Origin: Gulosibacter molinativorax
GTDB lineage: Bacteria; Actinomycetota; Actinomycetes; Actinomycetales; Microbacteriaceae
Reading direction: 5' to 3'
Assembly (NCBI RefSeq): GCF_003010915.2
Contig: NZ_CP028426.1
Location: forward strand, 2,046,001-2,110,000
DNA: 64,000 nt
Numbering within the stretch: the first letter of the stretch is position 1; the number at the start of each line of letters is the position of its first letter. The translations under genes and the position numbers were made by a program. Below are positions 34,790 through 43,512 of the stretch, piece after piece. The notes under the pieces are model-generated. The model was not told the origin of the DNA and ran no database searches. It was given only the letters and a program-made list of their open reading frames with translations.

Positions 34790-36609
34790 CGCCTGTCCTC
34801 CCCCGTGTTGCTAGCGCGGAAAGCGTCGTTGCGGAACGCCTCGGCGTAGTAGCCGCGGGATGCGCGGAGCTCCTCGGGCGTTCCGGTCGCGGCGATCCGC
34901 CCCGCGCTTACGACGACGATGAGATCGGCGTCTGCCGTCGTGTCGAGGCGGTGAGCAATCTGCACGACGGTCCGCCCCTCGGTGACTTCCTCGAGGCTCT
35001 CGCGCACGAGGGCCTCGGTGCGGCGGTCGAGATCCGCAGTCGGCTCGTCGAGCAGCACGATCGGCCGTTCGCGAAGGAAGGCGCGCGCGATGGCCAATCT
35101 GCGGCGCTGCCCGCCCGAAAGGAAGGCACCGCGATCGCCGACGGGCTCGTCGAGCTGGTTCGGCATCGCGTCGACCTCGTCGAGGAGGTGCGCGCGGTCG
35201 AGGGCCCCGCGCAGTTGTTCGTCGGATGCATCCGGGGCGACGAGCCGCAGATTGTCGGCGATCGTGGTCGACAGGATGCCGGGGTGTTGCGCCACGATGC
35301 TGACGAGGTTCCGCAGCGCCGCGGGCGTGGTGGGTTCACCATCGGCAAGAATCTCGCCCGTGGTGTTCGCGCCAGGCGTGGTTTCGGTGAGGCCGGCAAT
35401 TGCACGCAGCAGCGTGGTCTTCCCCGCGCCGCTCGGGCCGACAAGCGCGACTCGTGAGCCAGAGGGGATGCGCAGGCTCACGCGATCGAGAATGGTCCCG
35501 CCGCGGATCGACACCGAGAGGTCTCGCAGCTCGAGTGCGGGTGGCGATGCTGGCCTGTCGCGTCCGAACGATGGTTGTGTTTCCGGCGCATCCTGCTCCG
35601 CCCCGATGAGTTCCTCGAGCTGATCGCGACGCGCGCGGCCCGCGAGACCGACGTAGAAGGTTCGCCCGAGCCGGTCGATCGGCTCGTTGAGGAGCACAGT
35701 TAAAAGGACTCCCGCGAACGCTGCACCTGCCGAGAGCTGTCCGCCCGCGAGTGCGGTGAGGACGAGCACGATCGCGGCACCGGTCATGAGCAGCCCGAAG
35801 ACGCCGTCGTTCACGATGATCATGAGCTGATTTCGGCCGAGCAGCGTCCCAAGCTCGCGCATCGCGGCGCGGGCCGACTCGGCGAAGCGATCTCGCGCCG
35901 CGGGAGCCGCGCCAAGCACCTTCGTCGTGCCGAGCCCCTCCAGCATCTCGAGGTACTGGTTGGCCGCCGCAGTCTCCTTGCGGCGATACTCGTGGTTCGG
36001 CTTGCGCAGCCACTTGCCCACGAGCACGATCACGACGGGCACGAGCGCGACGAATCCCGCGAGCAGCAGGGCGCTTCGCACATCGATGAAAATCGCCCAG
36101 ACGATGAGCACCACGAGCGGCGAGGTAAAGGATGCGAGGGTCGGGCCGAGGAATCCGGCCCGGTAGTTCGCGGTCTTCTCGACGCCGGTCGTGGCCGCGT
36201 CGACGAGCGCGCCCTCGCCGGTAGGGCCGCCTGGCCTGCCGGTGGGGTGCCCGACGCGAGTGCCTGCTGGCTTGCCGCCGGACCGCAGGCCAAGAATCGC
36301 GCGGCGCAGAACTCGCTGTCGCCAGTGACGCTCCTCGGCGCCCTGCACTCGTCCGGGAACGGCCTCGGCGAATCCGCCGCACACCGCGCCGAGCACGACC
36401 GCAAGCGCCGTGATGAGCGAAGGAGTGCCCCAGCCTGCGGTGCCCGGTAGCCCCGCCGAGCCTGCCCCGGCGGTAGCGCCGATGAGCGCATCCACCGTCG
36501 CTCCGATGCCAACGGCCGCCAGCGAAAGAAACGCCGTGCGGGCCCAGCTCAATGCGATTCCGAGCCAGGCGCCGCGCGGCGAATCTACGAGAGCCTCACC
36601 AATCCACAT
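34786..36609 (-). CDS. cydD: CydD-like ABC exporter half-transporter
   Basis: A 607-residue half-transporter and partner of the CydC-like subunit. The membrane domain covers about 1-320. The ATPase has Walker A GPSGAGKTT, signature LSGGQRRRLAIAR and Walker B IVLLDEPTADLD, followed by VVQIAHRLDTT. All catalytic elements look intact. It follows the fructose PTS gene by 48 bp on the same strand, so read-through from the fru operon is possible. Confidence 0.75.
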   Translation of the reverse strand: MWIGEALVDSPRGAWLGIALSWARTAFLSLAAVGIGATVDALIGATAGAGSAGLPGTAGWGTPSLITALAVVLGAVCGGFAEAVPGRVQGAEERHWRQRVLRRAILGLRSGGKPAGTRVGHPTGRPGGPTGEGALVDAATTGVEKTANYRAGFLGPTLASFTSPLVVLIVWAIFIDVRSALLLAGFVALVPVVIVLVGKWLRKPNHEYRRKETAAANQYLEMLEGLGTTKVLGAAPAARDRFAESARAAMRELGTLLGRNQLMIIVNDGVFGLLMTGAAIVLVLTALAGGQLSAGAAFAGVLLTVLLNEPIDRLGRTFYVGLAGRARRDQLEELIGAEQDAPETQPSFGRDRPASPPALELRDLSVSIRGGTILDRVSLRIPSGSRVALVGPSGAGKTTLLRAIAGLTETTPGANTTGEILADGEPTTPAALRNLVSIVAQHPGILSTTIADNLRLVAPDASDEQLRGALDRAHLLDEVDAMPNQLDEPVGDRGAFLSGGQRRRLAIARAFLRERPIVLLDEPTADLDRRTEALVRESLEEVTEGRTVVQIAHRLDTTADADLIVVVSAGRIAATGTPEELRASRGYYAEAFRNDAFRASNTGEDRR

Positions 36610-36657
36610 CCCACCAACTCTAGTCTCGGGAGTCGATCAGACGGCGTGAGCGCGAAG

Positions 36658-38685
36658 CTAGCCCACGAGCTGCGGCTCGCGCGTCTCGACGGCCGGTGCC
36701 TCTACTTGGCGTCGCGCAAACTGCTTGAGCAGAACCACGGCGATCGCGGCGACGAGGGTGCCGGCGACGAGCGCGATCAGGAATCCCCAGATCGGGTCGA
36801 TCGCGAAGAAGACGAAAATGCCACCGTGCGGGGCTCGAAGCGTCGTCTCGAACGCCATCGACAGGCCGCCCGCGACCGCGCCGCCAGCCATCATCGACGG
36901 AATCACGCGCAGCGGGTCCGCAGCGGCGAACGGAATCGCGCCCTCGGAGATGAAGGCCGCGCCGAGCAGCCACGCCGCCTGGCCGTTCTTTCGCTCCTCG
37001 GGCGTGAAGAGCTTCGGGCGCACCGCGCTCGCGAGCGCAAGGGCGAGCGGCGGCACCATGCCACCGACCATGACGGCGCTCATCACCATCATCGCCGCAT
37101 CCGTGCCCGCCGAGAGGCCCGCCGTGGCAAAGAGGTAGGCCGCCTTGTTCACCGGGCCGCCGAGGTCGAAGCACATCATCAGGCCGAGAATCGCGCCGAG
37201 CAGGATGCTCGAGCCGCCGCTCAGGCCGTTGAGCCACCCGGTGAGCGCCTCCATGAGCATCGCGAGCGGGCGGCCGAGCAGCAGGTACATGAGCAGGGCC
37301 GTCGCGGCGGTCGTGAGCAGCGGAATGATCACGACCGGCATGAGCCCGGCGAGCCAGCGCGGCGTCTTCCAGCTGCCGATCCACATCGCGACGAATCCGG
37401 CGAACAGACCCGTCACGAGGCCGCCGATGAAGCCCGCGCCGACCGCGAGCGCGATGGCACCGCCCACGAAACCGGGCGCGATACCGGGGCGTCCCGCGAG
37501 CGCGTACGCGATATAGGCGGACAGCGCCGGGACGAGGAACCCGAGCGCCATGCCGCCGACCGTCGCGAAGAGCGCGGCGAGGTACGTCATGAGGCCGCCC
37601 TCGGGCAGGTTGGCGAGGGAGTTGTTGGTGACGATATCGGCCGCGCTGTTCGTGATGTCGTAGCCGCCGAGGAGGAACGCGAGGGCCACGAGCAGACCGC
37701 CCGCCGCGACGAACGGAATCATGTACGAGACACCGGTCATGAGCGCCTTCTGGATGCGCTTGCCCCACCCGACCTTGCCCTCGCTGCTGGTGCCTTCCGC
37801 ATCCCCGGAGCCGCCGGAACTCGCCTTGATGCGGTGCCCGCTCGGGGAATTCAGCGCCGCGAGCGCCTCGTCGATGAGTTGATCGGGCTGCGAGACGCCG
37901 CGCTTCACCGGGGCCTCCACGCCGGGCTTGCCGACGAGCCGCTCGCGGCCGCGGATGTCGATGTCCGCGGCGATGATGACCGCGTCGGCTGCCTTCACGT
38001 CGGCGTCGGCAAGCGGCTCGTAGCCCGCCGAACCCTGCGGCTCGACGCGCAGCTCGACGTCATCGCGCCGCTCCGCCGCCTGCGCGAGGCCGTCGGCGGC
38101 CATGAAGGTGTGCGCGATTCCCGTGGGGCACGCGGTGAACGCAACGATGCGCACTTTCTTTGCGCCCGCATCCTGTGCACCATCCGGCTCGACGGCCGCC
38201 GCGTGCTTCCCGTCATTCTGCTCGTTGTCGGCGACGACGCCGTCGATGATCGCGACGACCTCCTCCGCCGTTGTCGCTTCGCGAAGGGATGCGAGGAATT
38301 CCTCGTGCATGAGGCTGCCCGCGAGCCGCGCGAGGATCTGCAGGTGCTCGTCGTTCCCACCCTCGGGCGCGGCGATCATGAAGATGAGGTCGGCGGGGCC
38401 GTCAGGCGCACCGAAGTCGATGGGCTCCGCGAGCCGGGCGAACCCGAGCGTCGCCGTGTTGACCGCCTCCGAGCGGCAGTGCGGGATCGCGATGCGATTA
38501 CCCATGCCGGTGACGCCCTGCTCTTCGCGGGCCCACGCGTCGCGCGCGAGTCCCTCGGACTCGGCGCGGCCCGTCGCCGCGACAATCCCCGCCATGGCGG
38601 TGATGACCTCGCGCTTCGCTGCGCCGAGGTTCGCGTCGAGGGCGACCAGTTCGGGGGTGATGAGGGCTGGTTGTTGATCTGACAT
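36658..38685 (-). CDS. fruA: PTS fructose transporter subunit IIABC
   Basis: A 675-residue fused fructose-specific enzyme II. IIA (about 1-150) has phospho-acceptor His69 (RIAIPHCRSE). IIB (about 175-275) has phospho-Cys186 (FTACPTGIAHTFMAADGL). IIC (about 310-660) is the membrane channel, with helices and FDLGGPVNKAAYLFA. It imports fructose as fructose-1-phosphate, which FruK, encoded just upstream, then phosphorylates. Enzyme I and HPr are not in the window. Third gene of fruR-fruK-fruA. Confidence 0.93.
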   Translation of the reverse strand: MSDQQPALITPELVALDANLGAAKREVITAMAGIVAATGRAESEGLARDAWAREEQGVTGMGNRIAIPHCRSEAVNTATLGFARLAEPIDFGAPDGPADLIFMIAAPEGGNDEHLQILARLAGSLMHEEFLASLREATTAEEVVAIIDGVVADNEQNDGKHAAAVEPDGAQDAGAKKVRIVAFTACPTGIAHTFMAADGLAQAAERRDDVELRVEPQGSAGYEPLADADVKAADAVIIAADIDIRGRERLVGKPGVEAPVKRGVSQPDQLIDEALAALNSPSGHRIKASSGGSGDAEGTSSEGKVGWGKRIQKALMTGVSYMIPFVAAGGLLVALAFLLGGYDITNSAADIVTNNSLANLPEGGLMTYLAALFATVGGMALGFLVPALSAYIAYALAGRPGIAPGFVGGAIALAVGAGFIGGLVTGLFAGFVAMWIGSWKTPRWLAGLMPVVIIPLLTTAATALLMYLLLGRPLAMLMEALTGWLNGLSGGSSILLGAILGLMMCFDLGGPVNKAAYLFATAGLSAGTDAAMMVMSAVMVGGMVPPLALALASAVRPKLFTPEERKNGQAAWLLGAAFISEGAIPFAAADPLRVIPSMMAGGAVAGGLSMAFETTLRAPHGGIFVFFAIDPIWGFLIALVAGTLVAAIAVVLLKQFARRQVEAPAVETREPQLVG

Positions 38686-38769
38686 CGAGGTTTCCTTTCG
38701 CGAGCGTCAGACGTGGTGTCGGTGTTGTCGCCTGTCAAACAGGCGGAGGGTCAGTGTTGCCTGAGGCGG

Positions 38770-39762
38770 CTACGCGTCGCGGGTGTGCAGCGCGCGCGAG
38801 TGCGTGTGCTCGAGGTCGAGCTGCACGGAGGTCGGCACCTCAGTGCCGGGCAGGGATGCGGCGGCCGCGCCGGATGCGACCGCGAGCTCGAGGCGCCTGG
38901 CCGGGTCTGCATCCGCGATCACGCCGCTGAGGTAGCCCGCGAGGCTCGAGTCCCCCGCACCGACCGTGCTGCGCACCGTGATCGGCGGGGGCGTCGCGAC
39001 CCACGCTGTGTCCTCGGTAAAGAGGAGCGCACCGGCCGCACCGAGCGTGACGAGCACGGCTTCGCAACCGCGGCGATGAAGCGTCCGGGCCGCGGCGAGC
39101 ACTGGCTCGAAGTCTCCGGCAGCGGCAGCGGCCTCGAGCTGCAGACCGGTGCCGGTCGCGTTGCCCGTGAGCGTCGCGAGCTCCGCACCGTTCGGCTTCA
39201 TGAGGTTCGGCAGCACGTCCGACTCGGCGAACGCGCGAATCGGCGCATCCGAGGTATCGACCGCGACGCGTACGCCTCGCAGCCGGAGCTTCGCGGTCAT
39301 CCGCAGGTACCAGTCGGGCGCGACGCCCTGCGGGAGTGACCCCGCGAGCACGACCCACGTGTGTTCCGCGGCGGCGAGCGAGGTCGCCGCCGACTCGTTC
39401 ATGATCGCGCGCTCGAGTTCCTGGAGATCCTCGGCCGCAAGCTCGCCGCCCGGCTCGTTGAGCTTCGTCGTCGTGCCGTCCGCCTCGACGAGCGTGAGAT
39501 TGGTGCGCACCTCGGGTCCCGACGTGCGCACGAGGTCGAGCCCCTCGGCCTCAATGCGCCGCACCAGGTCGCTGCCTTCGGGGGCGGGCACGAGCACGCG
39601 CGTCGCTATGCCTGCCCGGCCCAGCACCCGGGCGACGTTGATGCCCTTGCCGCCGGCCACATCCACCGGTCGCGAGAGCCGGTGGACGCCGCCGCGTTCG
39701 AGCGGGCGATCGAGCTTGACGGTCCGGTCGATGCTTGGGTTCGGGGTAGCCGTGATGATCAT
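38770..39762 (-). CDS. fruK: 1-phosphofructokinase
   Basis: A 330-residue PfkB-family sugar kinase that turns fructose-1-phosphate into fructose-1,6-bisphosphate. It starts MIITATPNPSIDRTV, typical of FruK. It has the GGKGINVARVLGRAG motif and the C-terminal active-site STVGAGDSSLAGYLSG, in which the Asp is the catalytic base. It overlaps fruR by 4 bp (ATGA) and precedes the PTS gene by 84 bp. Confidence 0.92.
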   Translation of the reverse strand: MIITATPNPSIDRTVKLDRPLERGGVHRLSRPVDVAGGKGINVARVLGRAGIATRVLVPAPEGSDLVRRIEAEGLDLVRTSGPEVRTNLTLVEADGTTTKLNEPGGELAAEDLQELERAIMNESAATSLAAAEHTWVVLAGSLPQGVAPDWYLRMTAKLRLRGVRVAVDTSDAPIRAFAESDVLPNLMKPNGAELATLTGNATGTGLQLEAAAAAGDFEPVLAAARTLHRRGCEAVLVTLGAAGALLFTEDTAWVATPPPITVRSTVGAGDSSLAGYLSGVIADADPARRLELAVASGAAAASLPGTEVPTSVQLDLEHTHSRALHTRDA

Positions 39763-40535
39763 GACCGCAACACCTCCGTGCCCGCGTCGTGCAGCGCACG
39801 CGCGAGCCGTTCATCCGGGGCGGCATCGGTGATGATGCCGTCAACTTCGGCGAGCCCCGCAAACCGGTGCGTGAACTCCGCGCCGAACTTCGCTGCGTCG
39901 ACGAGCACGTATCGCTGCCGCGCGCTCGCAATGAAGGCGCGCTTGATCGCCGCCTCGTCCGGGCCGGGAGTCGAAAACCCGTACCCAGCCGAGCATCCGT
40001 TCGTGCCGAGAAACGCGACATCGACGCGAATCTGGTCGAGCTGGGCCGACGCATCGAGCGGCACGACCGACTGCGTGATCGCGCGCACCGTGCCGCCGAT
40101 GAGGTAGACCGAGAGGTCTGCCCGATCCGAGAACGCCGAGACCGCGGCAACCGAGTTGGTGACGATGCTGAACCGGGCCGTCGGCGCCCGCTGCGCGATG
40201 ATTCGCGCAAGCTCGAGGGTCGTCGACCCGCTGTCGAGCAGGATCGCGCCGCCCTGCTCGGGAAGTAGTTCGTAGGCTCGCTCCGCGATCGCGCGTTTCG
40301 CATCCTGGCCCTGCTGGATGCGCTCCTCGAGGCTGACCTCGAAGGTTCGCGGCCCGAGGGCGCTCACCGCTCCCCCGTGCACCCGCACGAGCTCGCCCTC
40401 CTGCTCGAGGGCGACGAGATCGCGCCGCACCGTCTCGTCCGCAACATCCAGCTGCGTCGCGAGAGTCGCGACCCGCACACGGCCGGCTGTCGTGAGTTCT
40501 TCGAGGATGTGCCGCCGTCGGGTCTCGGCGCTCAT
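39759..40535 (-). CDS. fruR: DeoR-family repressor of the fructose operon
   Basis: A 258-residue DeoR-type regulator. The N-terminal helix-turn-helix is RRRHILEELTTAGRVRVATLATQLDVADETVRRDLVALEQEGELVRVHGGAV, the classic DeoR signature. The C-terminal sugar-phosphate sensor has ILLDSGSTTLELARII and FLGTNGCSAGYGFSTPGPDEAAIKRAF. The effector is probably a fructose phosphate. GTGGGA/TCCCAC repeats in the upstream gap are candidate operators. Confidence 0.88.
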   Translation of the reverse strand: MSAETRRRHILEELTTAGRVRVATLATQLDVADETVRRDLVALEQEGELVRVHGGAVSALGPRTFEVSLEERIQQGQDAKRAIAERAYELLPEQGGAILLDSGSTTLELARIIAQRAPTARFSIVTNSVAAVSAFSDRADLSVYLIGGTVRAITQSVVPLDASAQLDQIRVDVAFLGTNGCSAGYGFSTPGPDEAAIKRAFIASARQRYVLVDAAKFGAEFTHRFAGLAEVDGIITDAAPDERLARALHDAGTEVLRS

Positions 40536-40583
40536 TGGTTGTCCTTAGTCATCAAGACTCCTTTGTCCTACATCCATTGTGAA

Positions 40584-40636
40584 GTGGGATTTGTGGGATT
40601 TCAAGAGTTATTTCCCACAATCGCACAATTTCCCAA
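40584..40636. promoter_or_regulatory. GTGGGA/TCCCAC operator cluster upstream of fruR
   Basis: Two direct GTGGGAT copies (40584-40590 and 40593-40599) face TTTCCCACA and a further TTTCCCAA. A perfect 8-bp dyad TTGTGGGA (40591-40598) / TCCCACAA (40613-40620) lies in the middle. It is shared by the divergent fruR and hpaH promoters, so FruR or another factor could touch both. Confidence 0.55.
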
Positions 40637-40704
40637 CGGTGCGGCCGAGGAAACTGCGCGCAGAGTCAACGCATCCCGGTTCGGCCAAGTCTCGGTGGGG
40701 AATA

Positions 40705-41499
40705 ATGAGACCCATGCTTGAACAAACAGAGATCGAGTCGATCGCCGAGGAGCTTGCGGAAGCCGAACGCACGCACACGCTCATTCCGCGCATCACCGCC
40801 CGCTACCCGAACGCACAGATTGAAGATTCCTACGCAATTCAGGGAATGTGGCGCGACCGCGAGATCGCCGCTGGCCGTCGCCTCGTCGGCCGCAAGATCG
40901 GCCTGACGTCGAAGGCCATGCAGCAGGCGACCGGCATCTCCGAGCCCGACTACGGCGTCATGTTCGACGACACCGTGTACGAGAACGGCTCGGTCATCCC
41001 CCACGACAAGTTCACGAACGTGCGCATCGAGGTCGAGCTCGCGTTCGTGCTCAAGGAGCCGCTCGAGGGCCCGAACTGCACCCTCTTCGACGTGCTGCGC
41101 GCGACCGAATACGTCACGCCCGCGCTCGAGATCCTGAACTCCCACATCGAGCTCGAAGGCCGCACGATCGTCGACACGATCTCGGACAACGCGGCCTACG
41201 GCGGCATGGTCCTCGGCGGCATCCCGATGCGCCCCGACGAGATCGATCTGCGCTGGGTCTCGGCACTCCTTTACAAGAACGAGACGATCGAGGAATCGGG
41301 CGTCGCCGCGGCCGTGCTCAACCACCCGGGTACCGGCGTCGCCTGGCTCGCCAACAAGTTCCACCACCACGGCGCGCGCCTCGAGGCCGGCGAGATCATT
41401 CTTGCGGGCTCCTTCACCCGCCCGATGTGGGTTGAAAAGGGCGACACCGTGCTGTGTGACTACGGAAAGATGGGAACCATTTCGTGCCGCTTCATCTAG
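40705..41499 (+). CDS. hpaH: 2-oxo-hept-4-ene-1,7-dioate hydratase
   Basis: A roughly 264-residue hydratase of the HpaH/MhpD group within the FAH superfamily. Signatures are GRRLVGRKIGLTSKAMQQATGISEPDYGVM, RIEVELAFVL (metal ligand Glu residues), TPALEILNSHIE and GVAWLANKFHHHG followed by AGEIILAGSF. It hydrates the product formed by the HpaG-type step. Start uncertain: ATG 40705 has GGTGGGG four bases upstream, while ATG 40714 also fits. It overlaps hpaI by 16 bp. Confidence 0.9.
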   Translation: MRPMLEQTEIESIAEELAEAERTHTLIPRITARYPNAQIEDSYAIQGMWRDREIAAGRRLVGRKIGLTSKAMQQATGISEPDYGVMFDDTVYENGSVIPHDKFTNVRIEVELAFVLKEPLEGPNCTLFDVLRATEYVTPALEILNSHIELEGRTIVDTISDNAAYGGMVLGGIPMRPDEIDLRWVSALLYKNETIEESGVAAAVLNHPGTGVAWLANKFHHHGARLEAGEIILAGSFTRPMWVEKGDTVLCDYGKMGTISCRFI

Positions 41500-42305
41500 A
41501 ACCTCCCCAGACCTTCGCGCAGCACCTCGCGGGCGCCGATCGCGGCCTCGTCGGCATGTGGCTGTGCACCGGCTCGACCGTCAACGCCGAGATCGGCGCG
41601 GGCTCGGGCCTCGACTGGCTGCTGATTGACGGCGAGCACGCGCCGCTGTCGCTCGAGTCGATCCAGCAACAGCTGCAGGTCATCGCGGCCTACCCGATCA
41701 CCCCGGTCGTGCGCGCACCGTTCAACGACACCGTGCTCATCAAGCAGTACCTCGACCTCGGCGTGCAGAACCTGCTCATCCCGATGGTGAACGACGCTTC
41801 GCAGGCCGAGGCTGCCGTCGCCGCGGCGCACTACCCGCCCCGCGGCGTGCGCGGCGTGGGCTCGGCGTTAGCTCGTGGCGCCCGCTGGAACCGCGTCGAG
41901 AACTACCTGCAGCGCGCATCCGACTTCGTGTCGGTGACAGTGCAGATCGAAACGGCCGAGGCTGTTGCGAACGTCGCCGAGATCGCGGCGGTCGATGGCG
42001 TGGATGGCCTGTTCGTCGGACCTTCCGACCTCGCGGCCTCGATGGGGCTGATTGGGCAGCAGGGTCACCCGGATGTTGTGGCCGGCGTGAAGCGCGCCCT
42101 CGAGGCTGGCCGCGCGGCCGGCAAGCCGGTTGGCGTCAACGCGTTCGACCCGACGCTCGCGGCGCAGTACCTCGACGACGGGATCGACTTCATCTTGGTC
42201 GGCGCCGACGTCGCGATGCTCGCGCGTGGTTCGGAGGCGCTCGCGTCGAAGTTCATCGACGAGCGCGTTGGCGCCGCTTCGGATTCGGAGCGCGCGAGCT
42301 ACTAG
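41484..42305 (+). CDS. hpaI: 4-hydroxy-2-oxoheptane-1,7-dioate aldolase
   Basis: A 273-residue class II aldolase of the HpcH/HpaI family. The catalytic and metal residues of HpaI are in place: His52 (IDGEHAPLS), Arg77 (PVVRAPF), Glu156 (VTVQIETAEA) and Asp182 (VGPSDLAASMG). It splits the hydrated product into pyruvate and succinate semialdehyde, the last step of the homoprotocatechuate pathway. GTG start at 41484, inside the end of hpaH, indicates coupled translation. Confidence 0.92.
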   Translation: MPLHLEPPQTFAQHLAGADRGLVGMWLCTGSTVNAEIGAGSGLDWLLIDGEHAPLSLESIQQQLQVIAAYPITPVVRAPFNDTVLIKQYLDLGVQNLLIPMVNDASQAEAAVAAAHYPPRGVRGVGSALARGARWNRVENYLQRASDFVSVTVQIETAEAVANVAEIAAVDGVDGLFVGPSDLAASMGLIGQQGHPDVVAGVKRALEAGRAAGKPVGVNAFDPTLAAQYLDDGIDFILVGADVAMLARGSEALASKFIDERVGAASDSERASY

Positions 42306-42315
42306 CGGCGCCGAC

Positions 42316-42391
42316 CGCTTCGATACGGGCTTCGCCCTACTCACCGACCGTTGCGGATCGAACGCTGAGTAGGCGAAGCCGTATCGAAGCG
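42316..42391. repeat. TTCGATACG palindromic repeat (family 1), best copy
   Basis: 76 bp just after hpaI. The arms begin CGCTTCGATACGG and end CCGTATCGAAGCG. Inner segments CTACTCA and TGAGTAG also pair, giving a nearly perfect hairpin with one bulge. It may double as the hpaHI terminator. Confidence 0.85.
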
Positions 42392-42437
42392 CGCCGACTC
42401 TTTATCGCGCAACCGGCACCCGGGCTCGCGCAAACCG

Positions 42438-42513
42438 CGCCCTGGTTCGCGCGATCGGAACCCTGGCTCACCGCGCATCCACCCTGGCTCACGTCGCATC
42501 CGCCCTGACTGCC
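42438..42513. repeat. Degenerate 21-bp tandem repeat
   Basis: Two clear units ACCCTGGCTCAC-N3-GCATCC (42460-42480 and 42481-42501), with degenerate copies on both sides. It is non-coding and lies between the palindromic repeat and the monooxygenase remnant. Confidence 0.65.
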
Positions 42514-42615
42514 AAGTGACTCAGTATCGGACATCCGGAGGCTCAACCGATTCAGTTGTTTTCTTCTCACACCCACCGAAGGACGGTTGGGACTCTTACA
42601 ACGAGGTGAGAACGA

Positions 42616-42790
42616 ATGACTATTACTGCCCCCAAACACGCGTACCGAAACTGACGTGCTCGATGTGCTTGTCATCGGTGGAGGCTTCTCTGACCTCTAC
42701 GCCCTCGACCAGCTTCGCGACTGCGACTACACGGTCAAGATCTGGGACTCCACGGGCGACTTCGGGGGTCACGCTGGGATTCGGGGGCAA
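42616..42790 (+). pseudogene. Remnant of a flavin-binding (Baeyer-Villiger-type) monooxygenase
   Basis: ATG 42616 reads MTITAPKHAYRN then stops. Shifting by one base near 42640 restores RTETDVLDVLVIGGGFSDLY, then ALDQLRDCDYTVKIWDSTGD and FGG. This is the N terminus and FAD-binding motif of a Baeyer-Villiger monooxygenase. Similarity ends after about 55 residues, right where the convergent TetR gene ends (42800). So the gene carries a frameshift and has lost about 90% of its length. A TetR regulator and an alcohol dehydrogenase, common partners of such enzymes, still lie beside it. Confidence 0.75.
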
Positions 42791-42799
42791 TGCTGGGCA

Positions 42800-43423
42800 C
42801 TAATCGCTCGGGAAGAGCTGGCCAACCAAGGTCGCGCTCACCCACTCCACCCACCGTTCACGGCTCCAGCCGGTTTGGATGACGAGTTGCGCGTACGACT
42901 CGGGGCCAGTGAGGAAGAAGAGTAGATCTGCCGCGAACCCCGGGGTAATTCCAGGCCGAAACGGCGTCTTCGCGGCCAACAATGCGGCCAACTCCGACAT
43001 CCCCTTGCGCCGGAGCTCATTCGAGCCTCGATAGATCTCGCCACCCGAACCCTGGGCGAGCGCGTTAAAAATCGGGAGCATCGGCGCCATCCGCGCGTCC
43101 AACTCGGCCACCCCCGCGACGATCCTTGCGAGCGCATCCCGCGCATCCTGCTCGGCCACCGCCTCGATAAACCACGGCTGTTCGGCGGGAGCAAGGCGGT
43201 CGTCCCCAAGGACCGTCCACTCGTGAACAGCCTGCAGCAGCTTCGCCTTCGTCTTGAACTGGAAGTAGACCGTCTGCACGGAGACGTCCGCCGCTTCGGC
43301 GATGGACTCCATCGTGGTTTCGCGGAAGCCGCGAGAGCAGAAGAGGTCATACGCCGCGAGCACGACGACGCGCCGCGTGGCACGTGAGCGCATCTCCATC
43401 TTCGTCGCCCGTTGCGTTTCCAT
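42800..43423 (-). CDS. TetR-family transcriptional regulator
   Basis: A roughly 207-residue TetR protein. The N-terminal helix-turn-helix has VVLAAYDLFCSRGFRETTMESIAEAADVSVQTVYFQFKTKAKLLQ. The rest is an all-helical ligand domain. Start taken as METQRATKMEMR (43423); ATG 43435 would add four residues. Its promoter overlaps an inverted repeat, so it likely represses itself and the divergent cupin gene. Its original target probably included the decayed monooxygenase next to it (inference). Confidence 0.85.
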   Translation of the reverse strand: METQRATKMEMRSRATRRVVVLAAYDLFCSRGFRETTMESIAEAADVSVQTVYFQFKTKAKLLQAVHEWTVLGDDRLAPAEQPWFIEAVAEQDARDALARIVAGVAELDARMAPMLPIFNALAQGSGGEIYRGSNELRRKGMSELAALLAAKTPFRPGITPGFAADLLFFLTGPESYAQLVIQTGWSRERWVEWVSATLVGQLFPSD

Positions 43424-43435
43424 GGAGCGAAGCAT

Positions 43436-43460
43436 ACCATTAGAGGTAACCACTAATGGT
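43436..43460. promoter_or_regulatory. TetR operator between tetR and cupin genes
   Basis: Perfect 8-bp arms ACCATTAG (43436-43443) and CTAATGGT (43453-43460) with a 9-bp spacer. It lies between two divergent genes, one of which encodes a TetR protein. Confidence 0.65.
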
Positions 43461-43512
43461 TAAATTCGCCCGGCGCCTCGACGATGAGGGCTGGACAGAC
43501 AGGAGCGTTCCG

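Noticed and set aside
42656..42925. Open frame running from the monooxygenase remnant through the end of tetR
   Set aside because: Only the first part resembles a flavoprotein. The rest is the antisense of tetR, so it is not a functional gene.
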